A stretch of 64,000 bases of DNA from Oceanospirillum linum (GTDB lineage: Bacteria; Pseudomonadota; Gammaproteobacteria; Pseudomonadales; Halomonadaceae). The position numbers were made by a program, and so were the translations under genes. This document shows, piece after piece, positions 1-8,582 of the stretch (its first letter is position 1; each line of letters starts with the position of its first letter). The notes beneath the pieces are model-generated. The model had not been told where the DNA came from. It ran no database searches and worked only from the letters and a program-made list of their open reading frames with translations. The DNA is taken from contig NZ_FXTS01000005.1 of assembly GCF_900182785.1 (NCBI RefSeq), positions 186,001 through 250,000 on the forward strand. Direction: 5' to 3'.

Positions 1-2712
1 GCTTTCCTTACTGCGGGATTTCCCGCCCTTGCTTTGGTTCTGGTTTTACAACTTGCACCTCAGGTGTTTGATGGTGAAACCGTCCGCCAAAGTTTTGGCT
101 GGATACCTCAGTTAGGACTAGAACTTGCGTTCCGACTGGACGGACTTGCATTACTTTTTACCTTACTGATTTTGGGTATCGGTTTGCTGGTTGTGCTTTA
201 TGCACGCTACTATCTTTCCGAAAATGATTCCATGGGTAAGTTTTATGCTTATCTGATTCTATTTATGTTCGCTATGCTTGGCGTAGTGATGTCCGACAAT
301 CTGATTCAGCTCTGGATGTTCTGGGAACTTACCAGTATCAGTTCTTTTCTGCTGATCAGCTTCTGGGGACACAAGACAGAGGCCCGAAAAGGCGCACGAA
401 TAGCCCTGACCATCACGGGTGCGGGTGGTTTAGCGCTGCTGGCAGGTGTATTGCTGATCGGCAATGTTGTCGGCAGCTACAGCCTGCATGATGTACTGGC
501 CAGTGGCGACCTGATTCGTGAACATACGGTTTACCCTGTTATTCTGATACTGGTTCTTCTGGGAGCATTCACTAAGTCAGCCCAGTTCCCTTTCCATTTC
601 TGGCTCCCCCATGCCATGGCGGCACCAACACCTGTCAGTGCTTATCTGCACTCAGCCACCATGGTAAAAGCAGGCATATTCCTGATGGCCCGAATGTACC
701 CGGTGTTATCCGGTACTGAGCTCTGGTTCCTGATTGTGAGTATGACCGGCCTGGCAACCCTGCTTCTGGGCGCCTATGTTGCTCTGTTCAAACATGATCT
801 CAAAGGTCTTCTGGCCTATTCCACGGTCAGTCATTTAGGCTTAATCACTCTGTTGCTGGGTATGGGCACAGACATGGCTGCTGTTGCAGCTCTGTTTCAT
901 ATTATCAACCACGCTACCTTCAAGGCGTCGCTCTTTATGGCTGCCGGGATTATCGACCATGAGTCCGGTTCCCGGGATATGAGGCAGCTGAATGGTCTGT
1001 GGAAATATATGCCTTATACGGCAACTCTGGCGATGGTTGCAGCCGCAGCAATGGCAGGCGTTCCGCTACTGAACGGTTTCCTGTCAAAAGAGATGTTCTT
1101 TGCAGAAACCCTTCACCAGGATTCTCTGGGCTCTCTTTCATGGATGGTGCCGGTATTTGCGACACTGGGAACCGTCTTTTCTGTGGCATACTCCCTGCGT
1201 TTTATCCATGATGTATTCTTCAATGGCGAACCTGTTAATCTACCCAAAACACCTCATGAACCCCCTCGCTACATGAGAGTTCCTGTGGAAATTCTGGTGG
1301 CCCTGTGTCTGTTGGTCGGTATTATGCCCACCTATATGATTGGCGACTTACTCTATGCCGCATCGGCGGCAACACTACAGGGGCAGGTGCCTGAGTATAG
1401 CCTGTCAATCTGGCATGGTTTCAACTTCCCTCTGTTAATGAGCGTTGTGGCACTGGCCGGTGGCGCAGTGGTGTATATCAACCGGAAAGAGCTGTTCCAG
1501 TTCCAGGCTCAGTTCCCGGAAAACGACCCCAAGCTGGTTTTTGAGGCCGTCATTCAATTGATCCACAGGCAAATATCCCGTGTTATGGAGCTCGCCGAAA
1601 ATGGCTCTCTGCAACGCTACAGCTATATGATGCTCAGTCTGGCGATGGTGATGATGGCAGAACCTCTTCTGGATCTGAATGCCACCGCAGGTCACAGACC
1701 TCAAATTCCGGTGGATGCAATCTCGATTACAGGGGCAGTACTGCTGGCGATAGGGGCTTTGGCAACGGTTATCTGGAATCGCCAGCGTATGGTTGCCTTG
1801 GTAGCCCTTTCGGTGGTCGGCCTGATCGTATCACTGATGTTTGCCAAGTTCTCAGCACCAGATCTGGCCCTGACTCAGCTGGCAGTAGAGGTTGTCACTG
1901 TTATTTTGCTGATGCTCGCACTCTTTTTCCTACCGCAAACGACCCCAAAAGAATCTTCACCTAAACGGGTTGCACGGGACTTAGGGATAGCCGCGATCAT
2001 AGGCGGAGTAATCGGTACTATCAGTTACGCCTTAATGACCCGGCCACTGGATAGCATTTCCACTTTCTTTTTGGAAAACAGCAAGACCGGGGGCGGCGGT
2101 ACTAACGTTGTAAACGTGATACTTGTAGACTTCCGGGGCTTTGACACACTGGGTGAAATTACGGTACTGGGCATTGCTGCACTGGGTATTTTCAAGTTGA
2201 TCGCCCGTATGCGCCTCTATATGCCTGCCAGCGATGGCGATGGCCGTCCATGGTCTCAGGACAGTCATCCTCTAATGCTCTCCGTCGTGTCCCAGAGTTT
2301 GCTGCCACTTGCATTACTGGTATCTGCCTATATTTTCCTCCGGGGGCACAATATGCCGGGCGGTGGTTTTATTGCAGGTCTGATTACCTCTGTTGCCATT
2401 ATTCAGCAATATATCGCCCACGGTGTGGACTGGATTAAGGCCCGCATGAAACTTGACTATCAGCTGATGATAGGCAGCGGCATTACCATTGCAGCCCTGA
2501 CAGGGCTTGGTAGCTGGGCATTTGGTCGCCCGTTCCTGACCTCCTGGTTTGATCATTTCCATCTGCCTTTGGTTGGCGAGTTCGAGCTGGCCAGCGCTAT
2601 GCTCTTCGACCTTGGAGTATTCCTGACCGTTGTCGGGGCCACCATGCTAATCCTGGCTAACCTCGGCAAACTAACAACCAGTGAACGGCCTGTATTGAAG
2701 GAGCACGACTGA
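1..2712 (+). CDS. mrpA: Mrp Na+/H+ antiporter subunit A, fused MrpA-MrpB, 5' partial
   Basis: Large membrane subunit of the multisubunit Mrp (Mnh/Pha) cation/proton antiporter, a complex I relative. The frame is open from base 1, so the start lies outside the window; the TTG at 34 is only the first start-like codon inside it. The NuoL-like part shows the Glu-bearing LWMFWELTS helix, the Lys-bearing KSAQFPFHFWLP helix and LKGLLAYSTVSHLG. The last ~150 residues (LRGHNMPGGGFIAGL) are an MrpB domain, so this is the fused A/B type common in proteobacteria, and no separate mrpB follows. mrpC starts 2 bases after the stop. The family pumps Na+ out against H+ for pH and salt homeostasis, fitting a marine organism. 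Confidence 0.95.
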   Translation, partial: AFLTAGFPALALVLVLQLAPQVFDGETVRQSFGWIPQLGLELAFRLDGLALLFTLLILGIGLLVVLYARYYLSENDSMGKFYAYLILFMFAMLGVVMSDNLIQLWMFWELTSISSFLLISFWGHKTEARKGARIALTITGAGGLALLAGVLLIGNVVGSYSLHDVLASGDLIREHTVYPVILILVLLGAFTKSAQFPFHFWLPHAMAAPTPVSAYLHSATMVKAGIFLMARMYPVLSGTELWFLIVSMTGLATLLLGAYVALFKHDLKGLLAYSTVSHLGLITLLLGMGTDMAAVAALFHIINHATFKASLFMAAGIIDHESGSRDMRQLNGLWKYMPYTATLAMVAAAAMAGVPLLNGFLSKEMFFAETLHQDSLGSLSWMVPVFATLGTVFSVAYSLRFIHDVFFNGEPVNLPKTPHEPPRYMRVPVEILVALCLLVGIMPTYMIGDLLYAASAATLQGQVPEYSLSIWHGFNFPLLMSVVALAGGAVVYINRKELFQFQAQFPENDPKLVFEAVIQLIHRQISRVMELAENGSLQRYSYMMLSLAMVMMAEPLLDLNATAGHRPQIPVDAISITGAVLLAIGALATVIWNRQRMVALVALSVVGLIVSLMFAKFSAPDLALTQLAVEVVTVILLMLALFFLPQTTPKESSPKRVARDLGIAAIIGGVIGTISYALMTRPLDSISTFFLENSKTGGGGTNVVNVILVDFRGFDTLGEITVLGIAALGIFKLIARMRLYMPASDGDGRPWSQDSHPLMLSVVSQSLLPLALLVSAYIFLRGHNMPGGGFIAGLITSVAIIQQYIAHGVDWIKARMKLDYQLMIGSGITIAALTGLGSWAFGRPFLTSWFDHFHLPLVGEFELASAMLFDLGVFLTVVGATMLILANLGKLTTSERPVLKEHD

Positions 2713-2714
2713 TA

Positions 2715-3080
2715 ATGGAAGGACTATATGCTTTCTGCGTAGGCCTGCTGACAGCCTGCGGTATTTTCTTAGCTCTACGAGGGCGCACATTCCCGGTGGT
2801 TGTGGGTCTGACATTACTTTCCTATGGCGTCAATCTGTTTCTGTTTGCCAGCGGACGCCTGAAATTAAACTCAGCAGCCGTCCTTGGGCAATCAGCGCAA
2901 CATAGTGATCCGCTACCCCAGGCACTGGTTCTGACCGCTATTGTTATTGGCTTTGCTATGACCGCTTTTGTTGTGATTCTTGCCATGCGGGCACGGGCTG
3001 ACCTTGGTAATGACCATGTTGATGGTCGCCTGCCCGAGGCACCGAAGCCACGTCTTGCCCGCCGTTCAGGGGGTCAATGA
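2715..3080 (+). CDS. mrpC: Mrp antiporter subunit C (NuoK-like)
   Basis: A 121-residue protein with three predicted membrane helices, homologous to complex I subunit NuoK. The stretch SYGVNLFLFASGRLK is the usual MrpC signature. It begins 2 bases after mrpA(B) and its stop overlaps the mrpD start by 4 bases (ATGA), indicating translational coupling. The cytoplasmic C-terminus is short and basic. Within the complex MrpC contributes to the membrane arm beside MrpA and MrpD. Confidence 0.95.
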   Translation: MEGLYAFCVGLLTACGIFLALRGRTFPVVVGLTLLSYGVNLFLFASGRLKLNSAAVLGQSAQHSDPLPQALVLTAIVIGFAMTAFVVILAMRARADLGNDHVDGRLPEAPKPRLARRSGGQ

Positions 3081-4606
3081 TGCAGCATCTGGCTATTTTA
3101 CCGATCCTGATCCCACTTTTTACCGGTGCCATGTTACTGCTGCCGCCGTTTAGGGATATCCTGAACCGTCAGCGAAGTCTTGCCTTAGTCTCCGTAGCGC
3201 TCCAGGTTATCTTTGCAGCCATGCTGCTAGTAACGGCCGCCAGCGAAGGCACTCAAATGTACGTACTGGGTGACTGGCAACCGCCTTTTGGTATTGTTCT
3301 GGTGGCCGACCGCCTATCCAGTATGCTGGTACTATTAACAACATTACTCTGTGCCGGAGCCCTGCTCTATTCATGTGCAGGACATGACAAGAGTGGTCAG
3401 TATTTCCACTCACTGTTTATGTTTCAGGTAATGGGAATCAATGGCGCCTTTCTGACAGGTGATATTTTTAATCTGTTTGTCTTCTTTGAAGTATTACTGA
3501 TTGCCTCATATGCCCTACTGGTTCACGGTGGTGGTAAACAGAAAACTCAGGCGGCGGTTCATTATGTGATCCTCAACCTGATAGGCTCCAGCCTGTTCCT
3601 TTTTGGCCTGGGCATTCTATACGGCACGTTAGGTACTTTGAATATAGCCGACATGGCGATTCAGGTACGGATGCTGGATGAATCCGAAGCAATTTTAGCC
3701 AAAGCAGGGGGCTTGCTGTTACTTCTGGTCTTTGGTCTGAAAGCTGCCTTGCTGCCACTGCATTTCTGGCTTCCACGCACCTATGCATCGGCATCTGCGC
3801 CTGTTGCAACTCTTTTTGCCATTATGACCAAGGTTGGAATCTATAGCATATTCCGCGTCCATACCGTCGTGTTTGGTGAAGAGGCAAATTTGCTGGCTAA
3901 TATTGCCCTACCCTGGCTGTGGCCAATGGCAATGGGCACCCTTGCGATCGGCACACTGGGCGTTTTTGCCAGCCCAACCCTGCGGGTGATGACGGCAAAT
4001 CTTGTGATTATTTCGGCGGGAACCCTGCTGATTGCCGCAGCACTGCAAACGGAACATGCAACGTCTGCAGCCCTCTATTACCTGGTGCACAGCACACTGG
4101 TCACCGGTGCCCTTTTTCTGATTGCCGACCTTATTTCACGCCAGCGTGGTAAGGCTGAGGATCGCTTTGTAAAGTCACGGGCTATGGCACAACCAAGGCT
4201 ACTCGGCTTTGCCTTTGTTATCGCGGCACTGGCGATTATCGGCTTGCCCCCACTTTCAGGCTTTGTTGGAAAGGTTCTGATTATGCGCGCCGCTGAATCT
4301 ACGGCAGAAATCATTTGGATCTGGCCACTGATTCTGATCAGCAGCCTTATGGTTCTGGTTGCAATCTCCCGCGCCGGAACGACCTTATTCTGGCGCGTGA
4401 CATCGACGTCCTCCAGCGAGGAACAAGTTCACCCGCTTGAAATTGCTGGTATCACCCTACTTTTGGCCGCATCGCCTCTATTGGTCATCTTTGGTGGTCC
4501 GGTGACCGAATTCACTGCCGATGCAGCCCATCAACTGCACGACCTGACACAATCAGTCAATGCTTTATTACCAAATAGTACAGCTCTTTCAGGAGGCAAC
4601 CACTGA
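3077..4606 (+). CDS. mrpD: Mrp antiporter subunit D (NuoN-like)
   Basis: A 509-residue polytopic subunit related to the antiporter-like subunits NuoL/M/N. It carries the conserved Glu in NLFVFFEVLLIASYALL and the conserved Lys in GLKAALLPLHFWLP, both needed for ion transfer in characterised Mrp complexes. The start overlaps mrpC and the stop (TGATG) overlaps mrpE by one base. Length and motifs are normal for the family. It acts in the inner membrane. Confidence 0.96.
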   Translation: MMQHLAILPILIPLFTGAMLLLPPFRDILNRQRSLALVSVALQVIFAAMLLVTAASEGTQMYVLGDWQPPFGIVLVADRLSSMLVLLTTLLCAGALLYSCAGHDKSGQYFHSLFMFQVMGINGAFLTGDIFNLFVFFEVLLIASYALLVHGGGKQKTQAAVHYVILNLIGSSLFLFGLGILYGTLGTLNIADMAIQVRMLDESEAILAKAGGLLLLLVFGLKAALLPLHFWLPRTYASASAPVATLFAIMTKVGIYSIFRVHTVVFGEEANLLANIALPWLWPMAMGTLAIGTLGVFASPTLRVMTANLVIISAGTLLIAAALQTEHATSAALYYLVHSTLVTGALFLIADLISRQRGKAEDRFVKSRAMAQPRLLGFAFVIAALAIIGLPPLSGFVGKVLIMRAAESTAEIIWIWPLILISSLMVLVAISRAGTTLFWRVTSTSSSEEQVHPLEIAGITLLLAASPLLVIFGGPVTEFTADAAHQLHDLTQSVNALLPNSTALSGGNH

Positions 4607-5109
4607 TGTTTACGGTCAAAGAGTCCCGCTTTCTGCCCATGCCTTTTCATAGCCTGCTTTTATTCGTAGTCTGGCTACTACTGAACAATACAATGGCTTT
4701 TGGCCATATCCTGCTGGCACTTTTTTTTGGTTGGTCAATCCCCAAACTGGTTTCTATCCTGAAACACGGGCACCCGACGATAAAGCGGCCCTGGCTAACC
4801 GTCCGTTACTTCTTTATGGTGATGAAAGATATTATTACTGCCAATATTGAAGTTGCGCTCATGGTTCTTGGTCCTTTAAAGAAACTGCAACCGGGCTTCG
4901 CCGCTATACCTTTGGATATCACCTCAGATCTTGGCGTTACGTTGCTTGCCAGCACGATCTCCCTGACCCCCGGCACCGTAAGTGCTGAAATATCTGAAGA
5001 CCGAAAATGGCTCTACGTGCACGCCCTGCATCTGGATAATGCCGATGAACTGATTGCACAGGTAAAACAACGTTACGAGATACCACTGAAGGAGATTTTG
5101 GGATGCTAA
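4606..5109 (+). CDS. mrpE: Mrp antiporter subunit E
   Basis: A 167-residue subunit with two or three N-terminal membrane helices and a soluble C-terminal domain. The ILLALFFGWSIPK region and the TLLASTISLTPGTVSAEI segment are typical of MrpE (MNHE family). It is one base overlapped with mrpD and overlaps mrpF by 7 bases. MrpE has no complex I counterpart; it is needed for full activity or assembly in studied systems. Confidence 0.94.
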   Translation: MFTVKESRFLPMPFHSLLLFVVWLLLNNTMAFGHILLALFFGWSIPKLVSILKHGHPTIKRPWLTVRYFFMVMKDIITANIEVALMVLGPLKKLQPGFAAIPLDITSDLGVTLLASTISLTPGTVSAEISEDRKWLYVHALHLDNADELIAQVKQRYEIPLKEILGC

Positions 5110-5372
5110 CGTGGGCCGTTATTATCGTCGCTATCCTGATCTGTATCGCCCTGTTCCTTAATCTGTGGCGACTGGTTCAGGGCCCGAGCCTGCAGGACCG
5201 AATACTGGCTCTGGATACCATGTATATCAACAGCATCGCGCTGATCATTCTGTATGGCATTCATATGGGAACGGGGCTCTACTTTGAGGCTGCACTTCTG
5301 ATCGCCATGCTGGGCTTTGTCAGTACCTCTGCACTGTGTAAGTACCTGCTCCGCGGTGACCTGATTGAATAA
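5103..5372 (+). CDS. mrpF: Mrp antiporter subunit F
   Basis: An 89-residue, three-helix subunit. The GPSLQDRILALDTMYIN motif, including the conserved Asp residues, is diagnostic of MrpF/PhaF. The start lies inside the end of mrpE. Unlike the other junctions in this operon, a 71-base gap with a stem-loop separates it from mrpG. Confidence 0.94.
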   Translation: MLTWAVIIVAILICIALFLNLWRLVQGPSLQDRILALDTMYINSIALIILYGIHMGTGLYFEAALLIAMLGFVSTSALCKYLLRGDLIE

Positions 5373-5399
5373 ACATCACACAATATTACAAGCAACAAC

Positions 5400-5419
5400 G
5401 GGCGCTCTTTAGTGCGCCC
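5400..5419 (+). other. Intra-operon stem-loop between mrpF and mrpG
   Basis: A perfect 6-bp GC-rich stem (GGGCGC, 5400-5405, pairing with GCGCCC, 5414-5419) around an 8-base loop. It is followed by CTGAAAC rather than a T run, so it is not a convincing intrinsic terminator. It could stabilise or process the mRNA upstream of mrpG. Confidence 0.5.
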
Positions 5420-5443
5420 TGAAACGGCACAATAGGTGAAAAT

Positions 5444-5836
5444 ATGGCAACCTGGCTTGAAGGGCTGATCGCTCTGGTCCTGATAATTGGTGGAGTTTTT
5501 CTACTGATCGGCTCCATAGGACTGGTGCGGCTTCCCGATCTGTACACACGACTGCATGGGCCGACAAAGGCAACAACTCTCGGAATGGCAGGCCTTCTGC
5601 TGGCATCATCCGTTGTATCCAGCATCACTCAAGGCTCCATCTCTGTCCATGAGTGGCTGATTACACTATTTCTACTCATCACAGCACCGGTTTCGGCTAA
5701 CATGATCGCTAAAACGGCTATGCACCACGACCTGACACCCTGGAAACGGACTAAAGGACAAGAGCTGGTTGACCCTGCCAGCCGGCAGGCACCGCCGAGT
5801 GACCATCATAGCGTCAAGGATGGCAAGCTGCCCTAA
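5444..5836 (+). CDS. mrpG: Mrp antiporter subunit G
   Basis: A 130-residue subunit with three predicted membrane helices. GSIGLVRLPDLYTRLHGPTKATTLG is close to the family signature (key residues R-L-P-D-x-Y-x-R-x-H). An AGGTGA ribosome site precedes the ATG. The polar tail of about 35 residues is longer than the membrane core requires. It is the last gene of the operon; a strong terminator follows at 5867-5902. Confidence 0.94.
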   Translation: MATWLEGLIALVLIIGGVFLLIGSIGLVRLPDLYTRLHGPTKATTLGMAGLLLASSVVSSITQGSISVHEWLITLFLLITAPVSANMIAKTAMHHDLTPWKRTKGQELVDPASRQAPPSDHHSVKDGKLP

Positions 5837-5866
5837 GCAGTTTAAAACCTGAACTCTGTGCAACGG

Positions 5867-5902
5867 ATAGCTCCGCAAGAAATATTGCGGGGCTATTTTT
5901 TT
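5867..5902 (+). terminator. Rho-independent terminator of the mrp operon
   Basis: A 12-bp stem (5867-5878 with 5885-5896, one G-T pair) around a 6-base loop, then a T run ending near 5902. It sits 30 bases after mrpG. Confidence 0.9.
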
Positions 5903-5906
5903 ACCT

Positions 5907-5974
5907 GTTTCAAACGCAAACATAGACCTATCCGTCCGTTTAAGGCAAAATAAATTAATACATACGTTTGAAAC
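5907..5974. promoter_or_regulatory. Inverted repeat upstream of the fabH-like gene, possible operator
   Basis: GTTTCAAACG at 5907-5916 and its exact reverse complement CGTTTGAAAC at 5965-5974 lie upstream of the ketoacyl synthase gene. A near copy (CGTTTGAAAT) is found beyond the gene at 7500-7509. Each half is itself nearly palindromic (GTTTCAAAC). The GTTTG/CAAAC core resembles operators of TetR-type lipid regulators such as PsrA, but no regulator gene is adjacent. Confidence 0.4.
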
Positions 5975-6113
5975 AAGATATCTTGCACCGGATCAATGAC
6001 GGCAGAATACTAGCACTTGCCATTCAGAATCGGGCAACTCCCATCAAATAACAGCAGCCATACTTAATAGTCAATATAAGCTGCTGAGCTGGCAGATTAA
6101 GGTGAGAACCAAC

Positions 6114-7238
6114 ATGCAAAATAACGTTGTGATCAGCGGTGCGGGTCTTTGGAACCCTGAAAACAGTATCAGCAACGAAGAACTGGTGGCAAGCTACAAC
6201 GCATACGCTGCACTGCATAACGAACGATATGCTACCGAAATCAACGCCGGTGAACGGGTGGCAAAACCTTTTTCCAGTGCTGAGTTTATTGAAAAGGCAT
6301 CAGGTATAAAATCCCGTTATGCTTTTGTCAAAGAAGGTATTCTTGATCCTGAGCGAATGCGCCCGGTATTGGAAGAACGGGAAGATGATACGCTTTCTCA
6401 TCAGGCCGAAATGGCCATTAACGCCGCAAAAATAGCACTGCAAGAAGCGAATAAAACGCCGGATCAGATCGATGCCGTTATCGTATCCTGCGCCTACACT
6501 CAGCGCTCTTATCCCGCTATTGCGATCGAGGTTCAGCATGCTCTGGGTATTGAAGGGTTTGGCTTTGATATGCTGGTCGCCTGTTCCGCCGCCACCTTTG
6601 CCTTACACCGGGCCTATGAGATGGTTGCCGCCGGAACTGCCAGAGCTGTTTTGGTGATTAACCCGGAACTCACATCTCCCCAGGTTAATTACATGGATCG
6701 TGACAGCCACTTTATCTTTGGAGATGTGGCAACCGCTACCATCCTGGAACAGGAAAGCAGCTGCAACTCCGAGCACGCTTACCGCATATTAGGCGTTAAA
6801 GCACAAACCAGCTACTCCAACAATATCCGCTCGAATTTCGGTTATCTATCAAGGGTTACTGATACAGACCCTTACTCTGCTGATAAGTTATTCCACCAGA
6901 ACGGTCGAAAAGTTTTTAAAGAAGTTTGCCCAATGGCAGCTCAACATATCACCGACCACGTGACGGCAACAGGCAACACTAACAATGATATTCGTCGCTG
7001 GTGGCTACATCAGGCCAATATTAATATGAACACCCTAATTGGTAAAAAATTATTAGGCAGGGAACCATCCGCAGATGAAGCCCCTATTGTGCTTGATGAA
7101 TACGCCAACACAGCATCAGCAGGCTCGCTGATCGCATTTAACAAAAGCCATAAAGACCTGGTAAAAGGCGATAAGGGCGTGATCTGCTCCTTTGGTGCCG
7201 GCTACTCTATTGGCAGCTTGGTCATTGAGAAAATCTGA
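6114..7238 (+). CDS. Beta-ketoacyl-ACP synthase III family protein (FabH-like)
   Basis: A 374-residue thiolase-fold condensing enzyme of the FabH family. The catalytic triad is visible: Cys157 in LVACSAATFAL, His299 in WWLHQANINM and Asn332 in EYANTASAGS. Enzymes of this group condense an acyl-CoA primer with malonyl-ACP; longer, stand-alone paralogues in Pseudomonas can take medium-chain acyl-CoA and shunt beta-oxidation intermediates into lipid synthesis. A GTG at 6102 would lengthen it by four residues, but that codon lies in the AAGGTGAG ribosome site, so ATG 6114 is preferred. It is monocistronic, with a terminator at 7260. It is not in a fab gene cluster, so it is probably a paralogue rather than the housekeeping FabH. 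Confidence 0.88.
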   Translation: MQNNVVISGAGLWNPENSISNEELVASYNAYAALHNERYATEINAGERVAKPFSSAEFIEKASGIKSRYAFVKEGILDPERMRPVLEEREDDTLSHQAEMAINAAKIALQEANKTPDQIDAVIVSCAYTQRSYPAIAIEVQHALGIEGFGFDMLVACSAATFALHRAYEMVAAGTARAVLVINPELTSPQVNYMDRDSHFIFGDVATATILEQESSCNSEHAYRILGVKAQTSYSNNIRSNFGYLSRVTDTDPYSADKLFHQNGRKVFKEVCPMAAQHITDHVTATGNTNNDIRRWWLHQANINMNTLIGKKLLGREPSADEAPIVLDEYANTASAGSLIAFNKSHKDLVKGDKGVICSFGAGYSIGSLVIEKI

Positions 7239-7259
7239 TAATATTCAGAGCTCAGCTAC

Positions 7260-7281
7260 AAAAGAGACTCTGGTCTCTTTT
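7260..7281 (+). terminator. Terminator after the fabH-like gene
   Basis: A 9-bp perfect stem AAAAGAGAC (7260-7268) with GTCTCTTTT (7273-7281) around a TCTG loop. Its 3' arm supplies the T run. It lies 21 bases after the stop. Confidence 0.8.
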
Positions 7282-7630
7282 CCCTCAATCCTGTCGAATT
7301 TATTGGAGGCGCGGCATTAAAAATACACTGTCGCCTCTGATATTCGCTCTACTGGCTGCTGCATCATGACTTCTGCCCATATCATACCTACACCAAACGG
7401 GGTCACAGCAGAAATATGACTCTATAGCAACGCTATAAGCCTGTTACCTGAATCGGCTCAGTTAATATATATGTTTAAAAGCTAATACGTATGTCTAAAC
7501 GTTTGAAATAGAGAGAGAGATAGGATGGGACGTAAAGAGACAAAAAAAGCGCTAATGCGCTGATTTTATGAGGTATTTTAAGGTGTTTTCTTTGAAATGA
7601 GACTGTTATGGATGGCCTGATACAGTCTGA
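7282..7630. other. Gene-free spacer between fabH-like gene and tRNA array
   Basis: About 350 bases with no supported gene. It contains the third CGTTTGAAA motif (7500-7509), a GA-dinucleotide run near 7511-7520 and the minus-strand terminator of the tRNA operon (7541-7561). I see no further structure. Confidence 0.6.
7541..7561 (-). terminator. Terminator of the tRNA operon
   Basis: Read on the minus strand: AGCGC, loop ATTA, GCGCT, then a run of seven T. It lies about 70 bases past the 3' end of tRNA-Leu. Confidence 0.85.
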
Positions 7631-7717
7631 TGGTGCCCGGAGCCGGAATCGAACCGGCACGGTGTTACCACCGAGGGATTTTAAGTCCCTTGCGTCTACC
7701 AATTTCGCCATCCGGGC
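7631..7717 (-). tRNA. leuZ: tRNA-Leu (UAA)
   Basis: An 87-base tRNA with encoded CCA. The acceptor arm GCCCGGA pairs with TCCGGGC, the anticodon loop is CTTAAAA giving anticodon UAA, a long class II variable arm is present (CGGTGGTAACACCG) and the T loop is GGTTCGATTCC. It is last in a Gly-Cys-Leu array downstream of pgsA, the same order as glyW-cysT-leuZ in Escherichia coli. Confidence 0.97.
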
Positions 7718-7749
7718 TAACTGGCGCTGTAAAATTCAACAGCTTGAGA

Positions 7750-7823
7750 TGGAGGCCGAGGTCGGAATCGAACCGGCGTACACGGAGTTGCAGTCCGCTG
7801 CATGACCACTCTGCCACTCGGCC
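7750..7823 (-). tRNA. cysT: tRNA-Cys (GCA)
   Basis: A 74-base tRNA with encoded CCA. GGCCGAG pairs with CTCGGCC in the acceptor stem, the anticodon loop reads CTGCAAC with anticodon GCA, and the T loop is GGTTCGATTCC. It is the middle gene of the array. Confidence 0.97.
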
Positions 7824-7836
7824 ATCTCAAAAAAAG

Positions 7837-7912
7837 TGGAGCGGGAAACGAGATTCGAACTCGCGACCCCAACCTTGGCAAGGTTGTGCTCTACCAACTG
7901 AGCTATTCCCGC
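7837..7912 (-). tRNA. glyW: tRNA-Gly (GCC)
   Basis: A 76-base tRNA with encoded CCA. GCGGGAA pairs with TTCCCGC, the D loop is AGCTCAGTTGGTAGAGC, the anticodon is GCC and the T loop is AGTTCGAATCT. It is first in the array, 8 bases after the inferred transcription start of the promoter at 7927-7954. Confidence 0.97.
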
Positions 7913-7926
7913 TGAACTTGGGACGT

Positions 7927-7954
7927 ATTATATACTGTCTTTTCCAAGCGTCAA
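7927..7954 (-). promoter_or_regulatory. Sigma-70 promoter of the tRNA Gly-Cys-Leu operon
   Basis: Minus strand: -35 TTGACG (7949-7954), 16-bp spacer, -10 TATAAT (7927-7932), then a fairly GC-rich ACGTCCC discriminator as expected of stable-RNA promoters under stringent control. The tRNA array can therefore be transcribed independently of pgsA. Confidence 0.85.
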
Positions 7955-8025
7955 CCATTTTTTTCACAACTTTTTGTTTTTATTACAATTATCCGAAATA
8001 TAAGTCGATACAGAACAGCAAACCA

Positions 8026-8574
8026 TTACATCCCGGATTTCAAATCAGGCCATGCAGCTTTAAGGTACTGCATCATCGACCAAATGGTGAGCACAACAGC
8101 ACCGTACAATAAAATCATGCCAACCATCGCAATATCGCTACCTGGAGGCTGGCTTAACAAAACAAAAATCGACAGCATCTGAAGAGACGTCTTGGCTTTC
8201 CCTATCATGGAAACAGCAATGCTGGCACGCTTCCCCAGCTCTGCCATCCACTCTCTCAGTGCCGAGATCACAATTTCGCGACCGATGATAATTAGCGCTG
8301 GTATTGTCATCCAGATACTGGTGTGCGCATCGATCAAAAGTCCTAAAGAGACTGAAACCATAAGCTTATCGGCGACAGGATCAAGAAAGGCCCCGAATGG
8401 TGTAGATTGATTGAGACGCCTTGCCAAAAAACCATCCAGCCAGTCAGTCCAGGCCGCCAATGCAAAAATACCGGCAGCCATATAGAGATTATTCTCCAGA
8501 GGCAGATAGAACACCGCAACAATTAAAGGGATAAAAGCGATGCGTAATGCAGTTAAAATATTGGGTAACTTCAT
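8026..8574 (-). CDS. pgsA: CDP-diacylglycerol--glycerol-3-phosphate 3-phosphatidyltransferase
   Basis: A 182-residue inner-membrane enzyme making phosphatidylglycerol phosphate from CDP-diacylglycerol and glycerol-3-phosphate, the committed step to phosphatidylglycerol and cardiolipin. The CDP-alcohol phosphotransferase motif D-G-x2-A-R-x8-G-x3-D-x3-D is visible as the residues of DWLDGFLARR and FGAFLDPVADK. Four or more hydrophobic helices follow. It starts 8 bases after the uvrC stop, in the conserved uvrY-uvrC-pgsA-tRNA order, and ends 113 bases before tRNA-Gly. Confidence 0.97.
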   Translation of the reverse strand: MKLPNILTALRIAFIPLIVAVFYLPLENNLYMAAGIFALAAWTDWLDGFLARRLNQSTPFGAFLDPVADKLMVSVSLGLLIDAHTSIWMTIPALIIIGREIVISALREWMAELGKRASIAVSMIGKAKTSLQMLSIFVLLSQPPGSDIAMVGMILLYGAVVLTIWSMMQYLKAAWPDLKSGM

Positions 8575-8582
8575 CGGGCCTA

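Noticed and set aside
7608..8112. Open frames on the plus strand across the tRNA array (GAGIEPAR-type translations) and the minus-strand frame 7475-7711
   Set aside because: These are the well-known false proteins translated from antisense or sense tRNA sequence. The DNA is fully explained by three tRNA genes, their promoter and terminator.
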